A stretch of DNA of 26,109 bases, from contig JAYMTA010000608.1 of assembly GCA_036897625.1 (NCBI GenBank), positions 1 to 26,109 on the forward strand. The letters are read 5' to 3'. Of this stretch, positions 11,212 through 22,023 are shown piece by piece (positions within the stretch are counted from its first letter, which is position 1; every line of letters begins with the position of its first letter). This stretch comes from Pelargonium cotyledonis (lineage: Eukaryota; Streptophyta; Magnoliopsida; Geraniales; Geraniaceae). Below the pieces are notes generated by a model. The model had not been told where the DNA came from. It saw only the letters and a program-made list of their open reading frames with translations, and searched no databases. The position numbers and the translations under genes were made by a program.

Positions 11212-11298
11212 GAAATGCAATCCCTTTTTCTTGTCTCTCGTTTATGACATCGAATTTGGTGTCGTAAACGATAAACAAGAAAAAGAGAGTGCGATTTC
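11212..11298. repeat. Imperfect inverted repeat / foldback, microRNA-precursor-like shape
   Basis: The left arm 11212-11248 and right arm 11261-11298 are complementary over about 37 nt, with one bulged base and five non-Watson-Crick positions, around a 12-nt loop. The longest perfect block is CTTTTTCTTG on the left arm against its complement on the right. The shape fits either a small microRNA-type foldback or a tiny decayed inverted-repeat element. I do not recognise the arm sequences as a known plant microRNA, and transcription is unknown. Confidence 0.6.
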
Positions 11299-12937
11299 AA
11301 GAAAAGCATGGAAGATTCATCTATATATATATATGTGTGTGTGTGTGTTTGTGTGTGTTTTTGGTTGCATTCCAAGAAATGGAACAAGAACCAGAATTTT
11401 GTATGTTATTTTTTGTTCTGGTTTTGGTTATGGTTGTGAAGGTGACGATGAGATATATATATATATATATACTCCATCCTCTTCTATCAGACACCTACGT
11501 ACGTACCTTCTTTATGTAATTCGCTACAGATACAACAACTACTCTATTTATCTATCTCTTACTCTCCTACGTTTACATTCAGGTTCAGAGACCAATCCAT
11601 GCATGCATGCATGCATGCATATATATTTACACTTATTTTCCTCTTTTACTTTGTATAACATGTTGTTGTTGATTTACTTTGGCCGGCCATGAACTTGTCT
11701 TGTCTGCGAAAATTGAGAAAATTTGGTGGCAATTATTGGGAACAAACCTCAAAACTTGCATGGACCCACCCGGGCCGCCTTAGAATTTTCAATCATCAAC
11801 CCATGAGTCTTTTCATATTCACCACCTTTAATTTGTACGTACATCTCTTCTTCTTTTTCTTCTTCTTCGTCATCATCAGCTTCCCATATTCACAAACTTA
11901 GCCATGTGTAAAATATATAAAAATATCACGAGAGAGCTCATGCTCGTCAAAAACAGAACCATAGAAAGTGAAATCCAAACCATCCGAAATTGAGTACCCA
12001 TTTTCTGAGTACACAAAATCATTCGTGAAAAGCCAAAAAAAAAAAAAAAAAAACATGAAACATACCCAAAATACCCTTCAACGTCGACATATAGATTGAA
12101 GTGGTGCGCGCGGTGGTCGTTTCCGGCCACGCACAGGCGTCGCCGCCTCCTGCTCGCCTCGTTACAAATTAATCATCCACACCAAAACAACTTTAACGTT
12201 AAAATTCATACATTTACGAACTTCTCCATCCCGTCGTGCCGCCAAAAAAAAAAAAAAAAATGCAAAATTACCAAAAATAAATGGAGCCGCCACGAGCTAC
12301 TACAATGTTGAAAATCCAACGGAAGTGACCAAAATTACGAAGAAATTAATAAAAACAAGATGGAGCTAGCTAGGACCACATTAATAATGTTCCAAGGAAG
12401 TTGGAAATAGCCACCTCGGCTGTATCTGTGTCTCCGGAAGGGCCATTACTAGCTACCAATCGAGCCCAATTCAAGAAGATGGAGATCGAAGAAAGATATG
12501 TGAGCCTTTTGACACGCAAGCAAGCAAGATTGGTCTCTCTCTGACTCTGGCTACTTACCGTCTCTCACCTCCTCTGCTTTCTTTTACTTACTCTCCCAAT
12601 TATTTTCCATTTCACCTTCCCCAATATTTTTGTATATCTCTGAATTGAATATTATAGCTGTACATGACGATGCTTTGAATCAGTAAGACCCTGCTTGATC
12701 CAACACCAGAAACAGATCTCCGTTTCGATTCGGACTTCTTCTCATTCCGATCAATTCCTCGCAATTCTCGGGATTTGGTGGGTTTCTCTGCTCTACCGAT
12801 TCTTATTGGGAATTAGGGTTTATGGATGTTTTCAGTGTTCGGGTTTCGATGTGAAATTAGGAGTGGGTCTTGCAGTGTGGGAAGAAATTTTGGATTTTTG
12901 AGTTGTGGGGGTGCTTTGATTGTTTCTGTGCGGGAAC
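11299..12937. other. Intergenic DNA and leader of the methyltransferase gene, rich in simple repeats
   Basis: Contains microsatellites: TA and TG runs at about 11321-11360, TA at about 11453-11470, TGCA at about 11598-11620, and poly-A tracts near 12036 and 12243. No protein-coding gene is visible. The pyrimidine-rich stretch at about 12530-12620 and the following 300 bases probably contain the core promoter and 5' leader of the methyltransferase gene. A leader intron is possible, since a GTAAGA lies near 12682, but I cannot prove it. Confidence 0.5.
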
Positions 12938-15900
12938 ATGATAATCAAGCGCAGCTTGAAATCCCAAATGCCGAGTCTGAAACGGTACAGGATTAGCGAC
13001 TCGGCGAACGAGGACGACGACGACAAAAACTCGCCGGCGGCCAGGGCTCGGAGGAAGAAGCAGAAGATGAATGGTTATTATCATCTGAATCTGCTAGGCG
13101 AAGTCGCCGCCGGGGTTATTCCGATTAGTCTCCACGGTATAATCGGTGGGGCTGCCAAGGGTGGGTTGTGGTGCGCTCAGGTCTCGTGCTCCCCCGCTGA
13201 GTTGAAATCGAATTTGACCGGCCGGAAAGCCGCCGCGAAGAGTACTCCACCGGCGGTGGAGGCAGCGAGGCCGGCTCTGGTGAGGACATCCAGAGGGCGG
13301 GTTCAAGTACTCCCTTCTCGTTTCAATGATTCAGTTATTGCTGACTGGAAAAAAGAGAGCAAGACTAGCTTGCCTGAGTGTAATTCAGATGTAGAAATGG
13401 AATGTAAGAAGGAGACTTTCAGTTTTAGAGCTCTCAAAGCTAGTAGTCAGATTTCGAAAAGAGCTGGGAATAGTAAGTATGGTAAGTATTCAACACTCTG
13501 TAAAGAGGAAGAACTAGGAGAAGGTGGGTACCCGGGTTTTAAAAGTTTCAATGGGAGGAAGTATGGACTGCTTCTTGAAGATGACAAATATTTGGATGTA
13601 GAGATTGAGGAATCAGTTGATGTGACTGGTTCTGGGAAGTCTTGGAAGAAGAATTGTAAGAGAAAGGATGGATTGTATGGGCCAGAGGATTTTTATTCAG
13701 GGGACATAGTATGGGCAAAGTCAGGGAAAAGGGAGCCTTTTTGGCCAGCAATCGTAATCCATCCAATGTCTCAAGCACCTGATCTGGTTTTGAGAGCTTG
13801 TGTATCTGAGGCTGCTTGTGTAATGTTCTTTGGGCACTCTGGGAATGAAAATCAAAGGGTATGAAACTATGAATTATTTTCTATGCAGAGCTTGTTGCTC
13901 ATGTTGCTAGTATGTCTGGTAAACTGTAGACTGGGAAACTAATATGTACATCGAATGATTGTGAGCAGGATTATGCGTGGGTCAAGTGGGGGATGATTTT
14001 TCCTTTTATAGATAACGTAGAAAGGTACACTGTTATTGGTTTGGTTTCAGTTGGCATTTTAACTGTCACCTAAAAACACCTTTATGCTTGACAATTTCTC
14101 TTGGTTTAGGTTCCGGGAGCAACCTGAATTGCATGAATGCATCCCCAGCCGCTTTCAAATGGCGGTGGAAGAGGCATTTTTGGCAGAAAATGGGTTTACA
14201 GAAAAGTTGATGGAGGATATAAACCTGGCAGCTGGTAATTCAACTTTCCATGGGTCTATTCTTAGAGGGGTTCGAGAGGCTACTGGATCAATTCAGGATC
14301 TGGAATGTCAGTCTCCATACCAGGCAAGTTGCTGTACAATGCTGTTTTATTGTCTCTCCCCTTTGTTTTTGGTTGACTTCATAGGTGTTGTAGGACCTTG
14401 CTTGAACATCTTGACAAGAGAGCTAGGCTTATTAATTAGTCTTGCCTCTGAGTGTCACTCAGTTTGCCATTATTCATTATCCCGGTTAAATTTTAGTACT
14501 AACTTGAGGGTTAAGAACATATTCTTATATTGTTGCCGAGAATGTAGAAAAAGAAAGAGGCCAATGATATTTCATTATTTGGAATCTGAGAAACAAAACT
14601 CTGCACAGCTTAAACTAGTACAATTTCTCATCTTACTCAATTTCCGTTTTCTTTTTAAACGATTCAGAAAAGGAATATAATATTTCCATTTTACCATCTA
14701 TCTTTAATTCTCCTAGAAACCAATATGATGGTATATGTTGAGTAAGTTCGTTCAAACTTTGGACCTCATGGAGTTAATTATATCTTCGTAGGGTGTACGT
14801 CAGAAGAAGAAAGGCACATCAACCTGTGAAGGCTGTGGCATTGACCTTCCTCTGAAAATGATAAAACAAATAAAGGCTTCCACTCCTGGAGACCGGTCTC
14901 TATGTAAAACATGTGCTAGGGTTTGTATTGCCTCCCTTACCTTCTCATTTAAATTTCATTTGTGTTTTGTGCAACAATTTTTGTAGTCTTGGGAGACTGG
15001 ATCTCAAGTATGTTTTACAATAGCATGTATATGTATTGCAGTTGACAAAATTGAAACATTTTTGTGGCATATGCAAGAAGATTTGGAATGACTCGGACAG
15101 TGGAAGTTGGGTGAGGGCAATACAAGTTGTTTTAGGGCTGTAATTATATGATTCAAAATGACCCCTGTATCTTATTAACTTTATCATCTGGACACTCTTA
15201 CAATATCAGGTGCGCTGTGATGGGTGTAAAGTTTGGGTGCATGCAGAGTGTGAAAAGTTTTCCAGCCGCCATTTTAAGGTCTGATTATCATATTTAATTT
15301 CCGTCACTTATGTTCTGATCAATTTGCATATTGTGAGCTTGCATTGAAATTTTTTGTCTGTCTTTAATTTGTGTGTACTTTGAAGGATCTGGGAGACACT
15401 GAATATTACTGCCCTTCTTGTAAAGTAAAGTTCAATTTTGAATTATCAGATTCCGAAAAGACACAGCCAAAAGTGAAGTAAGTATTTCCATTTCACTATT
15501 TGTGAATACTGCAAACCTTCTCTCTCTATTCTCATATATTTATCCTTTTATGCTCCATTTTCACTTGGCCTTCTCAGACTATTTATGCTGTTTTTCTTCA
15601 CCTGTGTATTTGGAATAATGATCTTTCATTACAGGTGGAGCAAAAATAATAGTCAGTCGTTGCTTCCCAACAAGGTTACTGTTCTCTGCTCAGGCGTTGA
15701 AGGCACATATTTTCCAAGCCATCATTTGTAAGCCCAAATCACTTTCTAGAATGTGATTTGCAATTATTGTTGAAGGATATTCTCTGATTTTTGTTTTTTC
15801 CTTATCACAGTTGAATTTTATGTACTCCCATTTTTCTTTTGTCAGTTGAAGATGCTTTATATGCTAAAATTTTATATTAGTATTAGATGATCTAATCTAA

Positions 15901-18900
15901 TAAACTCTTTTATCTCGTGTCTAGAATTTTTCTGAAGAGTTATCTTTTTAAAGAATGACCATAATAATGCTTCCCACTCTTATATTAAGGAAACATTGAC
16001 CTATACTGCCAAAAACAATTATGTGTAGCCCTCTTTACCTCTGCTAGCAACAAGACTTCACTATCCAGAAGAGGAGGCATTAAAGACAAGAATTCAATAG
16101 AAACCTTGAGGCCCACCTGTACCCAGATCAAATGATAAATGATCAGTGCATCAAGTTGTAGATTAGTAGAAAAAAGAAGCTTTAATATTAGACTTCCAAT
16201 TAAATGCTAAATTGGAATATTGGTATCACTCTGATATTATGCGATTCACCTTGAAAGAACCTAGTTCTATTCCTAGGGAATCATCTATTTAGTTTTGCAT
16301 TATACTGAGGATAAAATTAAGCTCTTGGAATATATGATTAACACTATTCGACTAGGATTCTTAAGTGAATAACAAACTCCTCCCCTCCCCCTTTTATTTT
16401 TATGTCTATAACAATATAATTAACCTTTAAAGTTGGGAACTGTGTGAAGTATTGATTTGATTATGTTTGTTTGAGATTATATGTAGCTCTACATGGGAAA
16501 AATGAATTCAAATTATTTAGTTGAACAATTTCTAGTAGTTTCTTTTAATTCCCTTTCCTTTTCAGAGTTGTATGCAAATGTGGGTCCTGTGGGACACGGA
16601 AGCTAGCACTCAGCGAATGGGAACGACATACTGGTTCAAAAGCAAGAAACTGGAGGGCTACCATCAGGGTAAAAGGTTCCATGTTACCACTGGAAGAATG
16701 GGTTTGTACTTTGATTACCTGTCTTAAGTTATAAACATTTTAATCATTTTGTCTAAATCATCAGTACTATATCAGTTCTATTTTTGTCATAAATGTCAAA
16801 TATGTATTTGCACACATGTTTTTATTATAATATGTTCAGCTTCTGAACTGTTGGATGATATTCCTGTAAGCTTCAAATTATGGAACACAGTAACTCATTG
16901 GTCAATGCATCCTGATTTATTCAAAACACTTATATACTATCTGATGTCTTTTAATTTGTAGTTCCTTTACTGGTCAGATATATAGAGCAGATAATGGTAT
17001 TGAAAGTTGAAACCATGATGTGTATTAAGGATTAAGGTAGATGTCAATGCATTGACTTTAAAAGTAGCTAGTACTAAAGTTCAACTCTGATTCCGGAAGT
17101 TTTATCGCCAAACCTCTAGTAGACTGCTAAGTTTTATGATGAAGTTCCTATCAGTGATTGTTGAAATTTAAGCTTAAATATAAGCTGGCAGATATAGCTC
17201 TGTTTTAGTGTAACAGAGAAGTTCCGCTCTTATCCATACAAACTCTTATCAATGAGATTTACACATTACATTATCATTTGATGTTGCAGATGCTGCAGTT
17301 GGCAGAGTTTCATGCAAATGCTGCTGTTTCGGTTAAGCCTCCTAAACGACCTTCTGCAAAAGAAAGAAAGCATAAGTTGCTTGCTTTTCTGCAAGGTAGG
17401 TTTGACTTTCTATGCATATACCATTACATAATGAGTATGTTTCTTTCTACTTTACTGGACTATTTTTTCTTTCTTGTGAATAAAGAACTCTCCATTCTTG
17501 CCATGGCAGAGAAATATGAACCAGTTGATGCTAAGTGGACGACAGAACGATGTGCTGTATGTAGATGGGTTGAAGACTGGGACTACAATAAAATTATTAT
17601 ATGCAACAGGTCTTGTATATGGAAACTACTTTTTATTCCCTGAATAGCAAGTTTTGACTTTTGATTCACAATATAACAGCTCTTAATGAATAATCTTATT
17701 GATTATTTCAGATGTCAGATAGCTGTTCATCAAGAATGCTATGGAGCAAGAAATGTTAAAGATTTTACTTCATGGCTTTGCAAAACATGTGAGACACCTG
17801 ATGTCAAGCAGGAGTGTTGCCTTTGCCCTGTAAAAGGCATGTTTCTCAATTATACTTTATTTTTATTTGATACAAACAGGTCGTTTTGCATAACCAGAGT
17901 AGCTCGTATTTCTGTTATAATACTTACATGGATGGACTTTCTGTTTTCTAGAATGCTATTGTCTCGCAGTACCATGTAATTGATCCTTTCATTCTTATAC
18001 TGTAAACAAATCTCATATATCTTATCTCAAGCCAGTTATTGATACATGATGTTGATACTGCAATCTTCCTCATGTAAGGATAAAACTGAAGGTTCTTTTG
18101 CCTTCAGTAATCGAATTTGTGCTTCAGATGGGAATTTTGTCATACTTCCAGCATATTTAGAATTGATTTTCAGTTTTTTACTCTTTCTGATTTCTCTGAC
18201 CTGATCGCGACGATTTTATTTTTTTTCTTTCTGGCCAGGGGGTGCTCTAAAGCCAACTGATGTTGAAACATTGTGGGTTCATGTTACATGTGCCTGGTTT
18301 CAACCTGAAGTTGCATTTGCAAGTGATGAAAAGATGGAGCCTGCTATTGGGATCTTAAGTATTCCATCAAATGCTTTTGTGAAGGTAGAATTTCTGTTTT
18401 GTCATGACTGCATTATGTTTTTTTTTTTTCTTTTCTGTTTGGCTTCATGATTGAGAACCTCAAATCCTATAGTTTGTGTATTTAAAATTATAATCTGTAA
18501 TAAATTTTGGCATCTAGTAGGAATGATGGAAAATGTGCAATATCATTAATCATATTGTCTGTTGAAGTGGGTAATAAAGTCTCATATTGGATAAACATAA
18601 AGTGAATCAGCTATCAGCTATATATAATGGTTGAAGTCAAACCCTACTAACAAGGTTGACCTTTTCGTATGGGAAGCCATTATTTGTAGCTCAATAATTG
18701 AAATTTAACATGGTATCACAGCTGGCTATGATCCATGCCTGACCCCGGTTATGCTGTCTCCCCTTGTGCTCTCTGCTCACTTGCAGAAGAAAAATACCCA
18801 CCCACGTGATGTAGAGTGTTGATTTAAAAGGCCCCTAATTGTGCATGTGTTGAGCCCGCATGTGAGGGGAGTGTTGCAGTGGGCGATAAAGTTTGACAAT

Positions 18901-21740
18901 AGATAATATAAAATGAATGGGGTATATATAATGGTGGAAGTCAAACCCTATCAACAAGGTTGACCTTTTGTATGGGAAGCCCAAGCCATTGTATTTTACC
19001 CATTTATTAAAATTGAACAATGTCATTTTTGTTATAAAGTTTATTTTGGTGATGGAAAAGTAGTTGGTTGGTTCTACTATCAAATGTTACTGTTTTAACC
19101 TAACTGATGCCTTGTTTACATGAATTACAGATTTGTGTGGTTTGTAAGCAAATTCATGGCTCTTGCACACAATGTAGCAAGTGTTCCACTTATTATCATG
19201 CAATGTGCGCATCAAGGGCAGGATATCGGATGGAGGTATGTAGCTTATTGGTCTTTTATGTTTGTGCTTTTGCAAATGTGAAAATAGTATAGTACTTCAG
19301 AGTACATTGCATTGTGAGAAAGTTTATTTGACTTAAATATGAATTCAACCATGGTATTCATGTGTGAAAATGGCGAGGAAAGGTGTTTTTTTGGCAGATG
19401 CCTTATGCTGGAAACCGTTCCATCGGCCGTGTGTACAAAGCTATTAGTTTCTCCTTATTCTGCTCAATCAATCATTTCATCTTTTGTTTGTTCTGTGTCA
19501 CTTGATCATTTCTGATTTCTTATTCTGGATTGCTTCTGCCTTCTATTCACGATTAAATTTATTAGTGCTATTAAAACTGCAGTTACACTGCTTGGAGAAA
19601 AATGGTAGGCAGATCACGAAGATGGTCTCATATTGCGCATATCATAGGTATGCATATTCGCTCAGGGTTTAATTTTTGCCCCAACCTTTCTGTTCATCTT
19701 CTGTGCATAATTCCAACCTTTATCCGTTTCATATTCCGCATATCATAGGTATGCTTCTTCAATTTGGTACTTCTTGTCTTCTGACTCATGGTTCTGTTAT
19801 AAATGCAGAACTCCAAATCCGGATAATGTGTTAGTTATACAAACTCCTCTAGGGGTTTTCTCTGCCAAAAGCCTTCTCCAAAATAAGAAGAAAGGCGGTT
19901 CAAGACTAATTTCATCTACCAGGAAAAAATACGAAGAGGTTCCAATAGAAACTAACGAAACAGATCCGTTCTCTGCCGCAAGGTGCCGCATATATAAAAG
20001 ACCGGAAAATAACAAGGTAGCTTACGTTAAAGACACTACATCTGTACAGTTACTCTGAATATCTAGGATGGCTACAATGGTAGCGTATTCTCATTTGGTG
20101 GTAGAAATGGTGCTTTATGGTTTATTTTTGTTGTTTGTAGAGAATAGAAGAAGTTGTTCCCCACCATGTGATGGGACCTTGCCAGCATCCTTTAAGTGAA
20201 ATACGAAGTTTGAACATGTTCAGGGTAAATTTTATTATTGAAGAAGAAGCTTTGCGTCACTTTTCATTGAAGAATCAAAAGAATAATCTAGAAGTAATAT
20301 TCTTTTCTTTTCATTTTATTTCTTACTTCACAGGTAGCAGAGGAGCCTAAAACATTTTCTTCTTTCAGAGAGCGGCTTTATCATTTACAGGCAAATCCTT
20401 AGGCCTTACACTAAAATTGATTGCTCTCTAGATGAAGTTTCTGACTATTTGATTCCTAAACAACTGCAGAGGACAGAACATGATCGGGTGTGCTTTGGTA
20501 GATCTGGAATACATGGATGGGGGCTCTTTGCACGTAGGAAAATTCCAGAAGGAGAAATGGTGTGTAAGCTAAAGTTCAAACTGTAACAATCTTTTGACAA
20601 ATCGGATATAAGTATGTTTGCCTGTATATCAATGTATAACAAAGAAGTGGAGTCCGTCTTTCTCTCTCTCCCCCCTGTTTCATTTTTAATGTTTCTCATC
20701 TTACTGCCTTTCTTACCACATCAGCATAGACAGATTTGAATGTTGAACTTTATGCTGAATATTTGACTTTGATATTCCTCATGAGTTTGCATGCTTTCTT
20801 TTTTAGTGACCTAATGAGTGTAGGGTTCTCTTTTGTCTCCAGGTTCTTGAGTACCGTGGTGAACAGGTGAGAGGTAGCATTGCAGATCTGAGGGAGGCAC
20901 GCTACCGGTCAGAAGGCAAAGACTGCTATGTGAGATAATAATTTATTTTTGTCATTCGTATAGTGAAATTCCCATGCTTGAAATGATAACCCTTTTTCTG
21001 TTTTTCTTCTACCCCTAACTTTAGCCACAAGAGGAATGACTCCTCCACTCGACTATCGTTTTCTTATTCTTCAGACTGATTATTAATATCAAGTGTCATG
21101 TTGACTTTTGGATGTGCAGCTTTTCAAAATCAGTGAAGAAGTAGTGGTGGATGCGACTGATAAGGGAAACATTGCACGCCTAATTAACCATTCAGTAAGT
21201 CAATTCCTTGTCTTCCTGATATATAGTTGCTTGCACATCTGCATGCATAATACTATATGTACATTCTCAGTCTGTGCTGTGTGGTTTGTGGCATCCCTCT
21301 ATTTCATTTCATGGTGTAACAAGCACCCTGGTGATGATGATATATATATATAGAGTGCACTTGTTGTCCAGTCCAGTATTGTTTGCTTACTGAGTACATC
21401 GCATAGTTTGCTAACATCCATCTCCGATACACACTGTAGTGTATGCCGAATTGTTATGCAAGGATAATGAGTGTGGGTGATGAAGAAAGCAGAATCGTAC
21501 TTATTGCCAAGGCTAACGTGTCTGCTGGAGATGAGCTAACGTACGTAGTGTGAATACTGCTACTATCAATTTGACTGCTGATTGATTTGTGGAACTACTG
21601 TTTCATATATTCGAATTGACTTTGTTCTGTTTTGTTTGATGATATATAGGTACGATTACTTGTTTGATCCTGACGAACCTGATGAATTCAAAGTCCCTTG
21701 CTTATGTAAAGCTCCAAACTGCCGCAAATTCATGAACTAG
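12938..21740 (+). CDS. ATX4: Histone H3K4 methyltransferase of the ATX3/4/5 group, 23 exons
   Basis: Exons: 12938-13858, 13969-14024, 14110-14323, 14792-14920, 15042-15110, 15210-15278, 15386-15477, 15635-15727, 16566-16701, 17290-17395, 17510-17609, 17712-17836, 18239-18384, 19131-19235, 19583-19647, 19809-20016, 20141-20224, 20334-20390, 20470-20559, 20843-20929, 21120-21194, 21440-21540, 21650-21740. All junctions keep frame, giving 1072 aa, close to the family length of about 1020-1040. Domains: PWWP about 247-340 ([15 protein letters not shown]); CxxC...CxxC plus PHD finger about 410-505 (CGIC, CDGC, HAEC, CPSC); a TDBD-like part ([13 protein letters not shown]) about 560-590; second PHD and extended PHD about 638-808; SET about 930-1045 (GWGLFA, EYRGE, NHSC split between exons 21 and 22, ELTYDY); post-[16 protein letters not shown] at the end. 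Catalytic residues look intact. It should methylate histone H3 lysine 4 in the nucleus. The start MIIKR matches the family; an in-frame ATG 18 bp upstream is unlikely. Introns 3, 12 and 18 have GC donors. ATX4 or ATX5 is equally possible. Confidence 0.95.
18560..18710 (+). repeat. Left LTR of the TRIM
   Basis: 151-bp TG...CA repeat. It differs from the right LTR by several substitutions and small indels, so the insertion is not very recent. Confidence 0.9.
18711..18722 (+). promoter_or_regulatory. tRNA-Met primer binding site of the TRIM
   Basis: TGGTATCACAGC directly abuts the left LTR. It matches the usual plant primer site TGGTATCAGAGC except at one position. Confidence 0.85.
18872..19019 (+). 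repeat. Right LTR of the TRIM
   Basis: 148-bp TG...CA repeat preceded by the polypurine tract GTGAGGGGAG at 18862-18871. Confidence 0.9.
19629..19754 (+). repeat. Duplicated exon-15 end with decoy 5' splice site
   Basis: The last bases of exon 15 and its donor (about 19629-19654, CGCATATCATAGGTATGC) recur almost exactly inside the next intron at about 19729-19754, 100 bp downstream. The second copy differs by one base in 26. The true donor is taken to be the first, because it keeps the family sequence YCAYHR in frame with exon 16. Splicing at the second copy would add intronic sequence with an in-frame stop after RYAYSLRV. Confidence 0.8.
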
Positions 21741-21901
21741 GATATCACACGGATACAGCCACAGCCACAGCTTGCCTCTACCACGAGGTTGGAAGAACGA
21801 CTACTAACCCCACACTCACACTCACGGTTTGCTCTTCCTATATTTATTTAATCATCCAATTTCTAATTTTTGGTAAAGGAAATGTGTATCTTATTGCAAT
21901 A

Positions 21902-21907
21902 TTTATT
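21902..21907 (-). terminator. Candidate polyadenylation signal of the B3 gene
   Basis: AATAAA on the minus strand, about 120 bp past the B3 stop codon. It lies upstream, in plus-strand terms, of the candidate signal of the facing methyltransferase gene. Confidence 0.45.
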
Positions 21908-21934
21908 TTTCCTTGTTACAATATTAAGCTCAAT

Positions 21935-21940
21935 AATAAA
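21935..21940 (+). terminator. Candidate polyadenylation signal of the methyltransferase gene
   Basis: AATAAA followed by further AATAAAA-type sequence, about 195 bp after the methyltransferase stop codon. A T-rich region precedes it, as is usual for plant 3' ends. Confidence 0.45.
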
Positions 21941-22023
21941 ATAAAAATGTGTCGCTGCAAGCATTGTAAATTTGCCTGTACATTTTGCTCCTTCCAGACT
22001 AAGTAGAACCGAGTCAGTGAACA

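Larger units (their letters stand above)
18560..19019. mobile_element. Complete TRIM (miniature LTR retrotransposon) in intron 13
   Basis: Left LTR 18560-18710 (starts TGTTGAAGTGGG, ends AATTTAACA) and right LTR 18872-19019 (starts TGTTGCAGTGGG, ends AATTGAACA) are clearly related and share GAAGTCAAACCCTA and AACAAGGTTGACCTTTT. Directly after the left LTR is TGGTATCACAGC, matching the initiator-methionine tRNA primer site of plant retrotransposons. Just before the right LTR is the purine tract GTGAGGGGAG. Flanking pentamers TTGTC (18555-18559) and ATGTC (19020-19024) form a target duplication with one change. The 161-bp interior codes for nothing, so the element depends on proteins from elsewhere. 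It lies in the sense orientation and leaves the splice sites of intron 13 untouched. Confidence 0.92.

Noticed and set aside
11207-11692. 161-codon open frame over the foldback and microsatellites
   Set aside because: The translation is mainly YIYIYI and VCVCV runs from simple repeats; not a protein gene.
14324-14680. Continuation of the exon 3 reading frame past 14323 as coding sequence
   Set aside because: The added residues show no family resemblance and end in a stop, while the GC-AG junction restores the known domain order in frame.
18835-19083. Minus-strand open frame over the right LTR of the TRIM
   Set aside because: It is antisense to an LTR and intron and has no motif.
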